Shown: piece by piece, positions 37,789 to 46,912 of the stretch
How positions within the stretch are numbered: the first letter of the stretch is position 1
Layout of the letters: each line of letters opens with the position of its first letter
Origin: Novosphingopyxis iocasae
GTDB taxonomy: Bacteria > Pseudomonadota > Alphaproteobacteria > Sphingomonadales > Sphingomonadaceae
Direction: 5' to 3'
Length of the DNA stretch: 64,000 nucleotides
Assembly: GCF_014334095.1 (NCBI RefSeq)
Contig: NZ_CP060495.1
Location: 1,759,001 to 1,823,000, forward strand
The notes under the pieces: model-generated
The model's input: the letters and a program-made list of their open reading frames with translations, nothing else
Database searches by the model: none
What the model was told of the DNA's origin: nothing
Position numbers and translations under genes: made by a program

Positions 37789-38363
37789 GGGTAAAGCAGC
37801 CCTTCTGACCAACCGTCGCCATCGCGCACGAACTGGCGGCGTTCGTGCAGGCGATATTCGCGGTCCTGCCAGAATTCGATCCGCTCGGGTGTCAGGCGAT
37901 AGCCGGACCAGTGCGGCGGGCGCGGCACGTCGCCGCCTTCGAACTTGCGCTCATAGCTCTCGAACCGGTCCAGAAACGTCTCGCGTTCGTCGAGCGGGCG
38001 CGACTGGTCGGAGGCCCAAGCACCGATCTGCGAATCGCGCGCGCGGCTGGCGAAATAGGCATCGGCCTCATCATCGGACACGCGCGACACCGGCCCGTAT
38101 ATCCGGATCTGGCGGCGCAGCGATTTCCAGTGGAACAGCAAAGATGCCTGCGGGTTCGCCGCCAGTTCCGCGCCCTTGCGGCTTTCGAAATTGGTGTAGA
38201 AGACGAAGCCGTCTTCGCCATGCCCTTTCAGCAGCACCATGCGCACCGACGGGCGCCCGTCCGCGTCCGCGGTGGCGAGCGCCATCGCGTTGGGATCATT
38301 GGGTTCGGATGCTTCCGCTTCGGAAAGCCAGCGGTCGAAAAGAGTGAAGGGATCTTTGGCCAT
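37785..38363 (-). CDS. pdxH: pyridoxamine 5'-phosphate oxidase
   Basis: This 192-residue FMN enzyme makes pyridoxal phosphate from pyridoxamine or pyridoxine phosphate. Family marks are RMVLLKGHGEDGFVFYTNFESRKG (residues 41-64), which binds FMN and substrate, WKSLRRQIRIYG, and the C-terminal PNPOx dimerisation segment with RLTPERIEFWQDREYRLHER. The ATG at 38363 (MAKDPFTLF) gives the usual N-terminus, and upstream codons are discarded. It is divergent from dnaJ and overlaps the cation facilitator gene. Confidence 0.94.
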   Translation of the reverse strand: MAKDPFTLFDRWLSEAEASEPNDPNAMALATADADGRPSVRMVLLKGHGEDGFVFYTNFESRKGAELAANPQASLLFHWKSLRRQIRIYGPVSRVSDDEADAYFASRARDSQIGAWASDQSRPLDERETFLDRFESYERKFEGGDVPRPPHWSGYRLTPERIEFWQDREYRLHERRQFVRDGDGWSEGLLYP

Positions 38364-38470
38364 GGCCCATGCTGTAGCGCCGCGCCGCGCACCGGTCGAG
38401 ACGGCAGCGGCATGTGCCAAGGCCCAAGCATTTGTTGCCCTCGGGCCAAGCGCATCCTAACTCTCACGCC

Positions 38471-39427
38471 ATGGCAGACCCTTATGCAACATTGGGCGTT
38501 TCGCGCGACGCCGACGAGAAGACGATCAAGAGCGCCTATCGCACGCTGGCGAAGGAGCTCCACCCGGATCGCAACAAGGACAATCCGGCCGCGGCGGACC
38601 GCTTCGGCAAGGTGACGCAGGCCTATGACCTGTTGATGGACAAGGACAAGCGCGCCGCGTTCGACCGGGGGGAGATCGACGAGGAGGGCAATCCGCGCGG
38701 CCCCTTCGGCTATGGCGGTGGGGGTGGCGGCGGTTTCCGCGGACAGGGCGGACCGCAGGGCGGCTTCGGCGGCTTCTCCGGTGGCCCCTATCAGGGCGGC
38801 GGCGAGGAAGTGGACCTGGGCGATCTGTTCAGCGATCTGTTCGGCGGAGGCGGGGGGCGCCAGCAGCGCTCCAATCCCTTCGGCCGCGGCGGACGCGCAG
38901 CCCCGCCCAAGGGCGCGAACATCGCCTATCGCATGCAGGTGAGTTTCACCGACGCCGCCACGCGCGAGCCGCAGCGGATCACGCTGGCCGACGGCAAGAC
39001 GATCGACCTGAAACTGCCCGCAGGGCTTGTCGACGGGCAGCAAATCCGCCTCGCAGGCAAAGGCCAGCAGGGCCCCGGCGGCACCGGCGACGGCATCGTC
39101 ACCGTGCAGATCGGCGGCCATCCCTTCTATGAGCGCGACGGCGATACCATCCGGCTCGATCTGCCGATCACGCTGAAAGAGGCGGTGCTGGGCGGCAAGG
39201 TGCGTGTACCCACCGTCGACGGCCCCGTGATGCTGACCGTTCCGGCAGGGTCCAGCTCGGGCAAGACGCTGCGCTTGAAAGGCCGCGGCTTCAGCACCAA
39301 AAGTGGCGGGCGCGGCGATCAGCTCGTCCGGCTGATGGTGGAGCTTCCGGAAGACGACGCCGCATTGAAGCAATTCGTAGAAGGCTGGCAGGCGCCGGGC
39401 GGCGTCCGGGACGAGCTGGGTGTCTGA
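38471..39427 (+). CDS. DnaJ-class co-chaperone without zinc finger (CbpA/DjlA-like type II)
   Basis: This 318-residue protein has a J domain at residues 1-66 with the essential HPD motif (KELHPDRNKDN), a Gly/Phe-rich linker (about 75-140) and two C-terminal beta-barrel substrate domains. It lacks the CxxCxGxG zinc repeats of true DnaJ, as in CbpA. It would stimulate a DnaK-type Hsp70. The start ATG at 38471 gives MADPYATLGVS. Its last 8 nt overlap the yihY gene. It begins an overlapping chain dnaJ-like, yihY, fabI and GNAT. Confidence 0.9.
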   Translation: MADPYATLGVSRDADEKTIKSAYRTLAKELHPDRNKDNPAAADRFGKVTQAYDLLMDKDKRAAFDRGEIDEEGNPRGPFGYGGGGGGGFRGQGGPQGGFGGFSGGPYQGGGEEVDLGDLFSDLFGGGGGRQQRSNPFGRGGRAAPPKGANIAYRMQVSFTDAATREPQRITLADGKTIDLKLPAGLVDGQQIRLAGKGQQGPGGTGDGIVTVQIGGHPFYERDGDTIRLDLPITLKEAVLGGKVRVPTVDGPVMLTVPAGSSSGKTLRLKGRGFSTKSGGRGDQLVRLMVELPEDDAALKQFVEGWQAPGGVRDELGV

Positions 39428-40391
39428 ACACAGCCCGCTCTCGCCGGAAGCCCGGCGCAGAACGGTTCTGCGCCGCCGCAAGAGCGAGCGCAGCAAGGAA
39501 ACGGAGGCGAGCTGGTTTCAGCGGCTCAAGCCCGGCCAGAAGACGATCGAGGTGGTGAAGCGCACCGCCGTCGGCGTTTACACCGACGGCTTCACGCAGG
39601 CCGGCAATTTTGCCTATCTGTCGCTGCTCGCCGTTTTCGCCTTCTTCATTGTCGCCGCGGCCGTTGCCGGCGTGTTCGGCCGGACGCAGCTTGGTTTCGA
39701 CCTGATCCAGAGCTTTTTCCAGACAGTGCCGCGCAGCGTCAGCGATGCGCTGCGTACACCCGTCGAAAGCGCGATGACGGCGCGCTCTGGCCCCGTCCTC
39801 TGGCTCTCCGCCGTCGTCGGGCTATGGACCACGGGCAGCCTGATCGAGACCATCCGCGCAGCCCTGCACGATGCCTATGGCACCACGGCCCAGCGCCCTT
39901 TCTGGCAATATCGCCTGCGTTCGATCGCGATCATCATCGGCGCGGTGTTCCTGGCCATGATCGCCTTTTCCACCCAGGTCATCGTCACCGGCGCGGAGCA
40001 ATTCGTCTATACCTACCTCCCCTGGGCGCAGAATATTTCGCGTATTCTGTCGATCGGGCGGTTCCTGCCCTTTTTCGTGCTGTTCGGGGCGCTCTACATC
40101 CTGTTCCGCGCCATCACGCCGCGCGATTATCGCGGACCCGATTGCCCAAAATGGCCGGGCGCGGTGCTGGTGAGCGCCTGGTGGCTCGCCTCCACCATGC
40201 TTCTGCCGTTGTTTCTGGCAAACGCGACCAATTACGATCTTACCTATGGCAGCCTGGCCGGCGTGATCATCGCGCTCATCTTCTTCTATCTTATCGGCCT
40301 GGGCATGGTTACGGGCGCGCATCTCAACGCGGCTCTGGCCAATGAGGGCGGCTGCGATGTAGAGGGCGGGCAAGGAGAACAAGACGCATGA
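39420..40391 (+). CDS. YihY/virulence factor BrkB family membrane protein
   Basis: This 323-residue inner-membrane protein has about six spans and matches the YihY/BrkB family, often mislabelled ribonuclease BN. Recognisable parts are the GVYTDGFTQAGNFAYLSLLAVFAFF segment (residues 42-66), AVVGLWTTGSLIETIR, and the late PGAVLVSAWWLAS and TYGSLAGVIIALIFFYL helices. Function is unknown; a role in lipid transport has been proposed for relatives. It starts with GTG at 39420, overlapping dnaJ by 8 nt, and its stop overlaps fabI by 4 nt. Confidence 0.87.
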   Translation: MSEHSPLSPEARRRTVLRRRKSERSKETEASWFQRLKPGQKTIEVVKRTAVGVYTDGFTQAGNFAYLSLLAVFAFFIVAAAVAGVFGRTQLGFDLIQSFFQTVPRSVSDALRTPVESAMTARSGPVLWLSAVVGLWTTGSLIETIRAALHDAYGTTAQRPFWQYRLRSIAIIIGAVFLAMIAFSTQVIVTGAEQFVYTYLPWAQNISRILSIGRFLPFFVLFGALYILFRAITPRDYRGPDCPKWPGAVLVSAWWLASTMLLPLFLANATNYDLTYGSLAGVIIALIFFYLIGLGMVTGAHLNAALANEGGCDVEGGQGEQDA

Positions 40392-41197
40392 CCGGATTGA
40401 TGCAGGGCAAGCGCGGGCTCATCATGGGCCTCGCCAATGAAAAATCGCTCGCCTGGGGTATTTCGAAGCAATTGGCGGAGCAGGGCGCGGAGCTTGCGTT
40501 CAGTTATCTTGGCGAAGCGCTGGAAAAGCGCGTGCGCCCGCTGGCCGAGCAGCTCGGCTCCGACATCTGCATCCCCTGCGATGCGTCCGATCAGGAATCG
40601 ATCGACCAGTGCTTCGCCGCGCTCGGCGAACAGTGGGATTCGATCGACTTCCTCGTCCACGCCATCGGCTTTTCGGACAAGAACGAGCTGCGCGGCAAAT
40701 ATGTCGACACCAGCCTCGACAACTTCCTGATGACGATGAACGTCAGCGCCTATTCGCTGGTCGCCGTCACCCGCGCCGCGCGCCCGATGATGAAGGACGG
40801 CGGTTCCATCCTGACGCTGACCTATTATGGCGCGGAAAAGGTGATCCCGCATTACAACGTCATGGGCGTCGCCAAGGCCGCGCTGGAATCCAGCGTCAAA
40901 TATCTCGCGGTCGACCTCGGCCCGGAAAATATCCGCGTGAACGCGATCAGCGCCGGGCCGATCAAGACGCTGGCCGCCAGCGGCATCGGCGATTTCCGCT
41001 ACATCCTGAAATGGAACGAGCTGAACAGCCCGCTGCGCCGCAACGTCACGATCGAGGATGTCGGCGGCGCAGGCGTCTATATGCTGAGCGACCTGTCGAG
41101 CGGCGTGACCGGCGAGGTCCACCATGTCGACGCCGGCTATCACGCCATCGGCATGAAAGCCGAAGACGCACCCGACATCGCGCTCGACCACGGATGA
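40388..41197 (+). CDS. fabI: enoyl-[acyl-carrier-protein] reductase (NADH)
   Basis: This 269-residue enzyme performs the last step of each cycle of type II fatty acid synthesis, reducing enoyl-ACP. It is an atypical short-chain dehydrogenase with the GLANEKSLAWGIS cofactor segment at the N-terminus and the catalytic pair Tyr156 and Lys163 in HYNVMGVAKAALE, at the same numbers as in E. coli FabI. It is the usual target of triclosan. It overlaps yihY (ATGA) upstream and the acetyltransferase gene downstream by 4 nt each. Confidence 0.95.
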   Translation: MTGLMQGKRGLIMGLANEKSLAWGISKQLAEQGAELAFSYLGEALEKRVRPLAEQLGSDICIPCDASDQESIDQCFAALGEQWDSIDFLVHAIGFSDKNELRGKYVDTSLDNFLMTMNVSAYSLVAVTRAARPMMKDGGSILTLTYYGAEKVIPHYNVMGVAKAALESSVKYLAVDLGPENIRVNAISAGPIKTLAASGIGDFRYILKWNELNSPLRRNVTIEDVGGAGVYMLSDLSSGVTGEVHHVDAGYHAIGMKAEDAPDIALDHG

Positions 41198-41700
41198 AGA
41201 CCATCCGTCCGGAAGCGCGCGGCGACGTCCCCGCCATCCGCGAGGCCGTGCGCGCCGCCTTCCCGACCGACGCGGAAATGCGGCTGGTCGATGCCCTGCG
41301 CGAAAAGGGAGACATCGCCGCCTCTCTGGTGTGCGAGGCAGACGGCTTCATCGTCGGCCATGCGGTGCTCAGCCGGATGAACGTGTTCGCCGACGGCCGC
41401 CCGGTCGCCGCCGCCGCGCTCGGCCCGGTATCGGTGCTACCCGAATGCCAGAGCGAAGGCATCGGCACGCGGCTGATCCGCGATCTGATCGAGCAGGCAC
41501 GCGGCATCGGGTTCCAGCTGATCTTCGTGCTGGGCGATCCGGCCTATTACGGCCGCTTCGGCTTCGACGCACCCGCCGCGAAACCCTATCGCAGCGCCTA
41601 TTCGGGCGAGAACTTCATGGCGCTGGAACTCGACGCCCCTCCCCGCCCCTTCGAAGGCAGCGCAGAATATGCCGCCCCGTTCGGGGAAATGGAGGGCTGA
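41194..41700 (+). CDS. GNAT family N-acetyltransferase (YhbS-like)
   Basis: This 168-residue protein starts MKTIRPEARGDVPAI at an ATG overlapping the fabI stop. The acetyl-CoA-binding motif A is seen as LGPVSVLPECQSEGIGTRLI, with the Q/RxxGxG/A pattern as QSEGIG. The following FVLGDPAYYGRFGF segment is characteristic of the YhbS-like subgroup. Its substrate is unknown. It is part of the dnaJ-yihY-fabI chain; aroC follows after 45 bp. Confidence 0.88.
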   Translation: MKTIRPEARGDVPAIREAVRAAFPTDAEMRLVDALREKGDIAASLVCEADGFIVGHAVLSRMNVFADGRPVAAAALGPVSVLPECQSEGIGTRLIRDLIEQARGIGFQLIFVLGDPAYYGRFGFDAPAAKPYRSAYSGENFMALELDAPPRPFEGSAEYAAPFGEMEG

Positions 41701-41745
41701 AGAGAGCCACTCTCCCCTCCCGGGAGAGGAGGGGGAAAGGAAATT

Positions 41746-42810
41746 ATGAGCCACAACAGCTTCGGCCATCTGCTGCGCGTCACCACCTGGGGCGAAAGCC
41801 ATGGGCCGGCCATCGGCTGCGTGGTCGACGGGTGCCCTCCGGGCATCGCCTTGAGCGAAGCCGACATCCAGCCTTTCCTCGACAAGAGACGGCCGGGCAC
41901 TTCGCGCTTCACCACGCAGCGGCGCGAGCCGGACGAGGTGCGCATTCTCTCCGGCGTGTTCGAGGGCCGTACCACCGGTACGCCGATCAGCCTGATGATC
42001 GAAAATGTGGACCAGCGCTCCAAGGATTATTCGGACGTCGCCAAGGCCTATCGTCCTGGCCATGCCGATTATGCCTACGACGCCAAATATGGCTTTCGCG
42101 ACTATCGCGGCGGCGGGCGCTCTTCGGCGCGCGAGACGGCGATGCGCGTGGCCGCGGGCGCGGTAGCGCGAAAGATCATCCCGCAGGTTTCCATCACCGC
42201 TTGGACCGCCGAGCTGGGCGGGGATGCGGCGGAAAGCTTCGACGCTGCGCAGATCGCCGCCAACCCTTTCTTCGCCGCCGATGCCAATGCCGCTACGCGC
42301 TGGGAACAGCTGGTGGACGGCGCGCGCAAATCCGGCAGCTCGCTGGGCTCCATCGTCGCTTGCGAGGCGACGGGCGTGCCCGCGGGCTGGGGCGCGCCGC
42401 TCTACGCCAAGCTCGACGCATCGCTGGCCGCGGCAATGATGAGCATCAATGCGGTGAAGGGCGTGGAGATCGGCGACGGCTTCGAGGCCGCGCGGCTTTC
42501 AGGCGAAGCGAATGCCGATCCGATGCGCCCGGGCGCTAACGGTCCGGAATTCACCGCCAATCATGCGGGCGGCATCGCGGGCGGCATCGCCACCGGACAG
42601 CCGGTGACGGCGCGCATCGCGTTCAAGCCCACCAGCTCCATTTTGACGCCGGTCGACACCATCACTCCGGACGGCGAGGCCACGCAGATCGCTACCAAGG
42701 GGCGCCACGATCCCTGCGTCGGCATTCGCGGCGTGCCCGTGGTGGAAGCGATGATGGCGCTGGTGTTGGCGGATCAATATCTGCTCCACCGCGCCCAATG
42801 CGGCGGCTGA
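41746..42810 (+). CDS. aroC: chorismate synthase
   Basis: This 354-residue enzyme converts 5-enolpyruvylshikimate-3-phosphate to chorismate, the branch point to aromatic amino acids and quinones, and requires reduced FMN. All three family signatures are present: [14 protein letters not shown] near residue 13, [20 protein letters not shown] near 104, and the later RGVPVVEAM near residue 329. AAAGGA lies 6 nt before the ATG. The last codons run into a short tandem repeat of GGCGGCTGA (42802-42828). Confidence 0.96.
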   Translation: MSHNSFGHLLRVTTWGESHGPAIGCVVDGCPPGIALSEADIQPFLDKRRPGTSRFTTQRREPDEVRILSGVFEGRTTGTPISLMIENVDQRSKDYSDVAKAYRPGHADYAYDAKYGFRDYRGGGRSSARETAMRVAAGAVARKIIPQVSITAWTAELGGDAAESFDAAQIAANPFFAADANAATRWEQLVDGARKSGSSLGSIVACEATGVPAGWGAPLYAKLDASLAAAMMSINAVKGVEIGDGFEAARLSGEANADPMRPGANGPEFTANHAGGIAGGIATGQPVTARIAFKPTSSILTPVDTITPDGEATQIATKGRHDPCVGIRGVPVVEAMMALVLADQYLLHRAQCGG

Positions 42811-43102
42811 GGCGGCTGAGGCGGCGTGGGCACGAAAGGCCTGTCCTACAGGGCAAGCCAGTGATAACCATATCGGTTATAAGAGCCGCAATCTTTGAAC
42901 CGCCCCGCTGTCTGTCAGCCGGTCTTGGCCGCGCGTGCTGCGAAGACATTCGCGCCAAAGCCGCGATCGGCGACAAGTTCGACAAGATAGCGGCCTCCGC
43001 CCCACCGCTCACCGTCAAAGCCTATGCGGCTCCCGCTTGTCTCGCCCCTTCCCCGCGCAATCCGCCTAGTGCGCGCCCGCAAACCGCTCTAACGGTAAAA
43101 CG
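42811..43102. other. 292-bp intergenic gap after aroC
   Basis: No gene is seen. It holds the end of a GGCGGCTGA tandem repeat and a small palindrome ATAACC-ATATC-GGTTAT at 42864-42880 that could form a hairpin. No T-run follows it on the plus strand. Confidence 0.4.
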
Positions 43103-44899
43103 ATGATCCTGATCGAAGCCTTCCGCGCATTCGTTGCCGAGTATCAGGCCATCATCGGCCTCGTCATCCTCGCGGCGATGTTCGTCGGCTTCGTCATGGA
43201 GCGCTTCCCGGCCACCGTGGTCGCGATCCTGGGCGCCTGCCTGTTCCTGTTCCTCGGCATTCTGGACGACAAGGGGCTGTTCTCGGTCTTCTCCAACCAG
43301 GCGCCGATCACCATCGCTGCGATGTTCATCCTGTCGGGCGCGCTGCTGCGCACCGGCACGATGGACGCCATCGCCAGCGCGATCATCGCCCGCGCCAAGA
43401 AGCGCCCGCAACTTGCCATCTTCGAGATGATGATCGGCGTGTTCTTCGCGTCCGCCTTCATGAACAACACGCCTGTCGTCGTCGTGATGATCCCCATCAT
43501 CATGCGCCTGGCCCAGGCGCTGGGCACCAGCGCCAAGCGCCTGCTGATCCCGCTCAGCTACATCTGCATCCTGGGCGGCACGACCACGCTGATCGGCACC
43601 TCGACCAACCTCCTGGTGGATTCGGTCGCGCAGGATGCAGGCCTGCCCGGCTTCGGCATCTTTTCGATCACGCCCTACGGCCTGATCGCCGGCGTGGTCG
43701 GCGCGCTGATGCTTGTTTTCATCAGCCGCTGGTTCCTGCCGGACAAGGACGAGGACAGCCCTACGATCGGCCAGGAGGCAAGCGGCTTCCTGACCGAGGT
43801 GCGGATCCGTCACGATAGCGAATATGTCGGCAAATTGCTGTCTGATCTGCCGATGACGCGGCGCGACAAGGTGAAGGTGATCGCGCTGAAACGCGCAGGC
43901 CGCTTCCAACGCACCGGCATCGAGAACGAGGTGCTGCGCGCGAACGACCACCTCGTCTTGCGCTGCGCCATCGCGGAGCTGCTATCGCTGCGGTCATCAA
44001 GCGAGTTCGAGGTGGGGCTGACCGCCGGCGATTCGAACGTTTCGGCCAGTTCGCGCGGGCTGGTGGAAGCCACGATCGCACCGACGCATCCCTCGATCGG
44101 CCAGCGCTTGATCGACATCCCTTTCCTGTCTGACCTGCGTGTGCGCATCCTTGGCATCTCGCGCTTCCGCAAAGTTCCCGGCCCCGATTTGCCTGGCGCG
44201 CGCGTCCATGCAGTCGATCGCATCCTAGTCACCGGCGAGGACGAGGCGATCCGGGCAATGTACAGCAATCCCAATCTCTACGGCGTAGGCGAGACCAAGG
44301 AGCGCGAGTTCCGCCGGGACCGCGCACCGATCGCCATCGGCGCTCTCGCCGCCGTGGTGCTCTTATCCGCCTTCGGTATCCTGTCGATCGGCATTGCGGC
44401 GATCATCGCGGTGGGCGTGATCCTTTTGACCCGCTGCATCGACGCCGAAGAGGCCTGGAGCTCGCTCGATGGCAATGTGCTCGTCCTCATCTTCGCCATG
44501 CTTGCAGTGGGTCTGGCGTTGGAGAATGCCGGCAGCGTATCGCTAATCGTGGGCGCGCTGACGCCGATCCTGCGCGACGTGCCGCCCTGGGCGCTCATCT
44601 TCGCCGTCTACGGCATTTCTGTGGTGCTGACGGAGGTGGTGACCAACAATGCGGTGGCCATCATCGTCACGCCAATCGTCATCAAACTGGCAAGCGATCT
44701 GGGCGTGGAGCCGCGCCCGCTGGTCTTCGCGGTCATGTTTGCCGCGTCCGCCAGCTTCGCCACGCCGATCGGCTATCAGACCAACACGCTGGTCTATGCT
44801 GCGGGCGGCTACAAATTCACCGACTTCTTCAAGGCGGGCATACCGCTCACCATTGGTGTCGGCATCGCCACCTGCCTGGCGATCGACTGGCTGGCGTAA
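43103..44899 (+). CDS. SLC13-family permease with internal TrkA-C domains
   Basis: This 598-residue inner-membrane protein has two blocks of membrane segments (about 15-215 and 410-598), of the divalent anion:Na+ symporter/ArsB-like fold. Between them is a cytoplasmic insert with two RCK_C/TrkA-C regulatory domains (about 225-395). The second half contains the NNAVAIIVTPIVIKLA segment, typical of the family's re-entrant substrate loop, and its counterpart FMNNTPVVVVMIPIIM appears in the first half. Relatives carry sulfate or C4-dicarboxylates. The substrate here is unknown. It is not clearly in an operon. Confidence 0.88.
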   Translation: MILIEAFRAFVAEYQAIIGLVILAAMFVGFVMERFPATVVAILGACLFLFLGILDDKGLFSVFSNQAPITIAAMFILSGALLRTGTMDAIASAIIARAKKRPQLAIFEMMIGVFFASAFMNNTPVVVVMIPIIMRLAQALGTSAKRLLIPLSYICILGGTTTLIGTSTNLLVDSVAQDAGLPGFGIFSITPYGLIAGVVGALMLVFISRWFLPDKDEDSPTIGQEASGFLTEVRIRHDSEYVGKLLSDLPMTRRDKVKVIALKRAGRFQRTGIENEVLRANDHLVLRCAIAELLSLRSSSEFEVGLTAGDSNVSASSRGLVEATIAPTHPSIGQRLIDIPFLSDLRVRILGISRFRKVPGPDLPGARVHAVDRILVTGEDEAIRAMYSNPNLYGVGETKEREFRRDRAPIAIGALAAVVLLSAFGILSIGIAAIIAVGVILLTRCIDAEEAWSSLDGNVLVLIFAMLAVGLALENAGSVSLIVGALTPILRDVPPWALIFAVYGISVVLTEVVTNNAVAIIVTPIVIKLASDLGVEPRPLVFAVMFAASASFATPIGYQTNTLVYAAGGYKFTDFFKAGIPLTIGVGIATCLAIDWLA

Positions 44900-44917
44900 C
44901 CGGGCGCCCCGGCCCTG

Positions 44918-46243
44918 TCAGATCACGGTCTTGCGCAGAGCCTTTTCGGTCAGCGCATCACCGCCATCGACATTGCCGATGATCGCCATGCTGCCGTCGC
45001 CCTGTTTCCGCGCAACGAGGAGCACAAACTCCTCCTCGGTCCCGGCAAACTGATCGAGCGACTTGGGCGCGGCGCTGCGAAGCTTCTCCCGCGGGTCACG
45101 CTTCACGGTGCGTGCCAGCCCGGCCTTCGCCTCGCGGCGCGCCTTGCGTTCGTCACGCACCAGCGCCTTCAGCCCGCCATCATAGCCCTCGATGGCCGCC
45201 CCGAGTTCTCCGCGCGCAATGCCCGTCCGCTCCGCGAACCCCAACGCAGCGGCATATTCGGCGATCCGCGTCTTGTCGTAATCCGCCCCGAAGACGAGTT
45301 TCACGATCGGCGTCATCGGCGCGCGCGCCTGGCGCTTCAGCCCGGTGTCCGCGAGCAGCGCGGCATAATCCTCCGGCTTCTCTTCGGCAGCCAAAGCGAG
45401 ATCCCAGGCAAGCCCGATCGCGGCGTACAGCGCACCGCGGCTGCGCATGTCGATGCCCTGCGCGATTTCCGCCTGCTCGCGCGCGGCGGCAAGCCAGTCG
45501 GCCAGCGGTGCATCAGCATCTGGCACGACAATCGCCGCCTCGTTTAGCGCGAACTCTTCTTCGCTGTCGCCCACATCCATGCGGCTCGGCGAATCGGCCC
45601 AGACCGGCACCGGCTTGGGCCGCGGCCGCACGGCGCGCAGCGCATCCTCCACTTCGAGCTGGAGCTCTCCGGAGATGTCGTCGCCCGCCGCTTCCTTCCA
45701 GTTGATGACGCCGTAGATGAAATCGATGCTGTCATCGTCGGACGAAAACGGCAGCAGGATACCGCGGTACATGATCGTCAGGCCGCGCTGGTTCACGAAC
45801 TCGGCCTCAAAGCCGATCGGCGCGCGGTTGGCGATGATCTGAAGATAGTGGTCGGTGATCCGCGTCAGCAGCGAACGCGGCGGCACCTGATCGAGATAGA
45901 AGATGTTGCCTTCGATCTGGCACTCATCGCGAATCGCGGAGCCCAAGAACTGGATCGACGGATTTTCGATGCCCGATGTGAAGTCCAGGAGGACGCCGTT
46001 ATCGGCGAACTCGGGGACGCTGGCGGGTTCCAGATCCTCGATATCGGGAAAGTTGCGATCGCCGAGCAACGAGGTCCAGAAATTGTACGCACGCACCTGC
46101 ATCCGCCGCTCATCGCCGGAAACCAGCGGCGGCGCGTCCAGGCCGACATCGTCTTCATCCAGCCCGACGTCTTCGTAACTCACATAGTCCGCATCATCGC
46201 CCTGAAAGCCGTCATGCGAACCGAAACCGCGCAGATCGTCCAT
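44918..46243 (-). CDS. uncharacterised PAS-domain protein
   Basis: This 441-residue soluble protein has a PAS-like region at about residues 40-185 (RAYNFWTSLLGDRNFPDIED, then FLDFTSG-like, RSLLTRITDHYLQII and LPFSSDDDSIDFIYGVINWKE), similar to the PAS_5 family found in alphaproteobacteria. The N-terminus is acidic. After an acidic/proline linker comes an alanine-rich helical region (about 230-330) and a basic segment (RDERKARREAKAGL). No kinase, cyclase or DNA-binding domain is recognisable, so the output is unknown. A GGGGTAAG site precedes the ATG at 46243. It is convergent with the SLC13 gene. Confidence 0.75.
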   Translation of the reverse strand: MDDLRGFGSHDGFQGDDADYVSYEDVGLDEDDVGLDAPPLVSGDERRMQVRAYNFWTSLLGDRNFPDIEDLEPASVPEFADNGVLLDFTSGIENPSIQFLGSAIRDECQIEGNIFYLDQVPPRSLLTRITDHYLQIIANRAPIGFEAEFVNQRGLTIMYRGILLPFSSDDDSIDFIYGVINWKEAAGDDISGELQLEVEDALRAVRPRPKPVPVWADSPSRMDVGDSEEEFALNEAAIVVPDADAPLADWLAAAREQAEIAQGIDMRSRGALYAAIGLAWDLALAAEEKPEDYAALLADTGLKRQARAPMTPIVKLVFGADYDKTRIAEYAAALGFAERTGIARGELGAAIEGYDGGLKALVRDERKARREAKAGLARTVKRDPREKLRSAAPKSLDQFAGTEEEFVLLVARKQGDGSMAIIGNVDGGDALTEKALRKTVI

Positions 46244-46454
46244 CTTACCCCGCCTTGCACTCCGCCCGCCCCGGACAGGACAGGTGGCATGATTGTGCAC
46301 CGCTTTTGGTAAAGAAGGTGTAAACCCTTGAAAGGCTGCGCCCGGCGCCCCCCCCTCTCTAAGAGAGTTCTGGATAGGACCAGCGCAAGTCGGCAATTCT
46401 GCGCACAACATCTTGCCAGCCGCCCCCACCCCCGCTATGCGCGCCCCTCGGTAA

Positions 46455-46530
46455 GCCGCTTTAGCTCAGCTGGTAGAGCACATCATTCGTAATGATGGGG
46501 TCAGGTGTTCGAGTCACCTAAGCGGCACCA
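46455..46530 (+). tRNA. tRNA-Thr (anticodon CGT)
   Basis: The 76-nt cloverleaf is complete: acceptor GCCGCTT/AAGCGGC, D arm GCTC...GAGC, anticodon stem CATCA/TGATG with loop TTCGTAA, T arm AGGTG-TTCGAGT-CACCT and an encoded CCA end. Anticodon CGT (46488-46490) reads the ACG threonine codon. Confidence 0.96.
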
Positions 46531-46912
46531 CCTTCACCGTGGCAGTACGCCGTGGGTTGTGACACTTCTGAGAAAAGCCTGCGCTGTTTCAATCCCCGTC
46601 CGCTTTCTTCCGCCGAGACAAAGCTCGGTTCTCACGGGTAAACTTCTACGGGGCGGCGGATGGTAGCACGGTGCTCTATTTCCATCTGTTGTTCGGCTGT
46701 CCCTTCCTGCCACCTGCAAAAGCGGACGCATTCGAGAAAGCCAATCTTCGTTGTCGCGCTGTGGCGCCTCTATTGCGGCGGGACACGGAGGAAGGCAGCG
46801 GAGATGCCATCGTCATCAGATTTGCCGGGCGCATGGCGTGTCTGCTCCATCAGCTGGGCATCGGCCGGGCGCGCCTTCTCGCCGCGGCTTGCGGAACGGC
46901 CTTCGCACTCTC
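46531..46912. other. 382 bp without a recognisable gene, downstream of the tRNA
   Basis: No frame here has credible protein features. A 12-bp sequence GTAAACTTCTAC at 46638-46649 recurs at 46991-47002, inside the next gene. No duplicated tRNA 3' end was found that would mark an integration site. Confidence 0.45.

Noticed and set aside
42802-42828. Tandem GGCGGCTGA at the aroC stop considered as a functional repeat
   Set aside because: Only about three units; it looks like simple slippage at the stop codon, with no effect on the conserved aroC protein.
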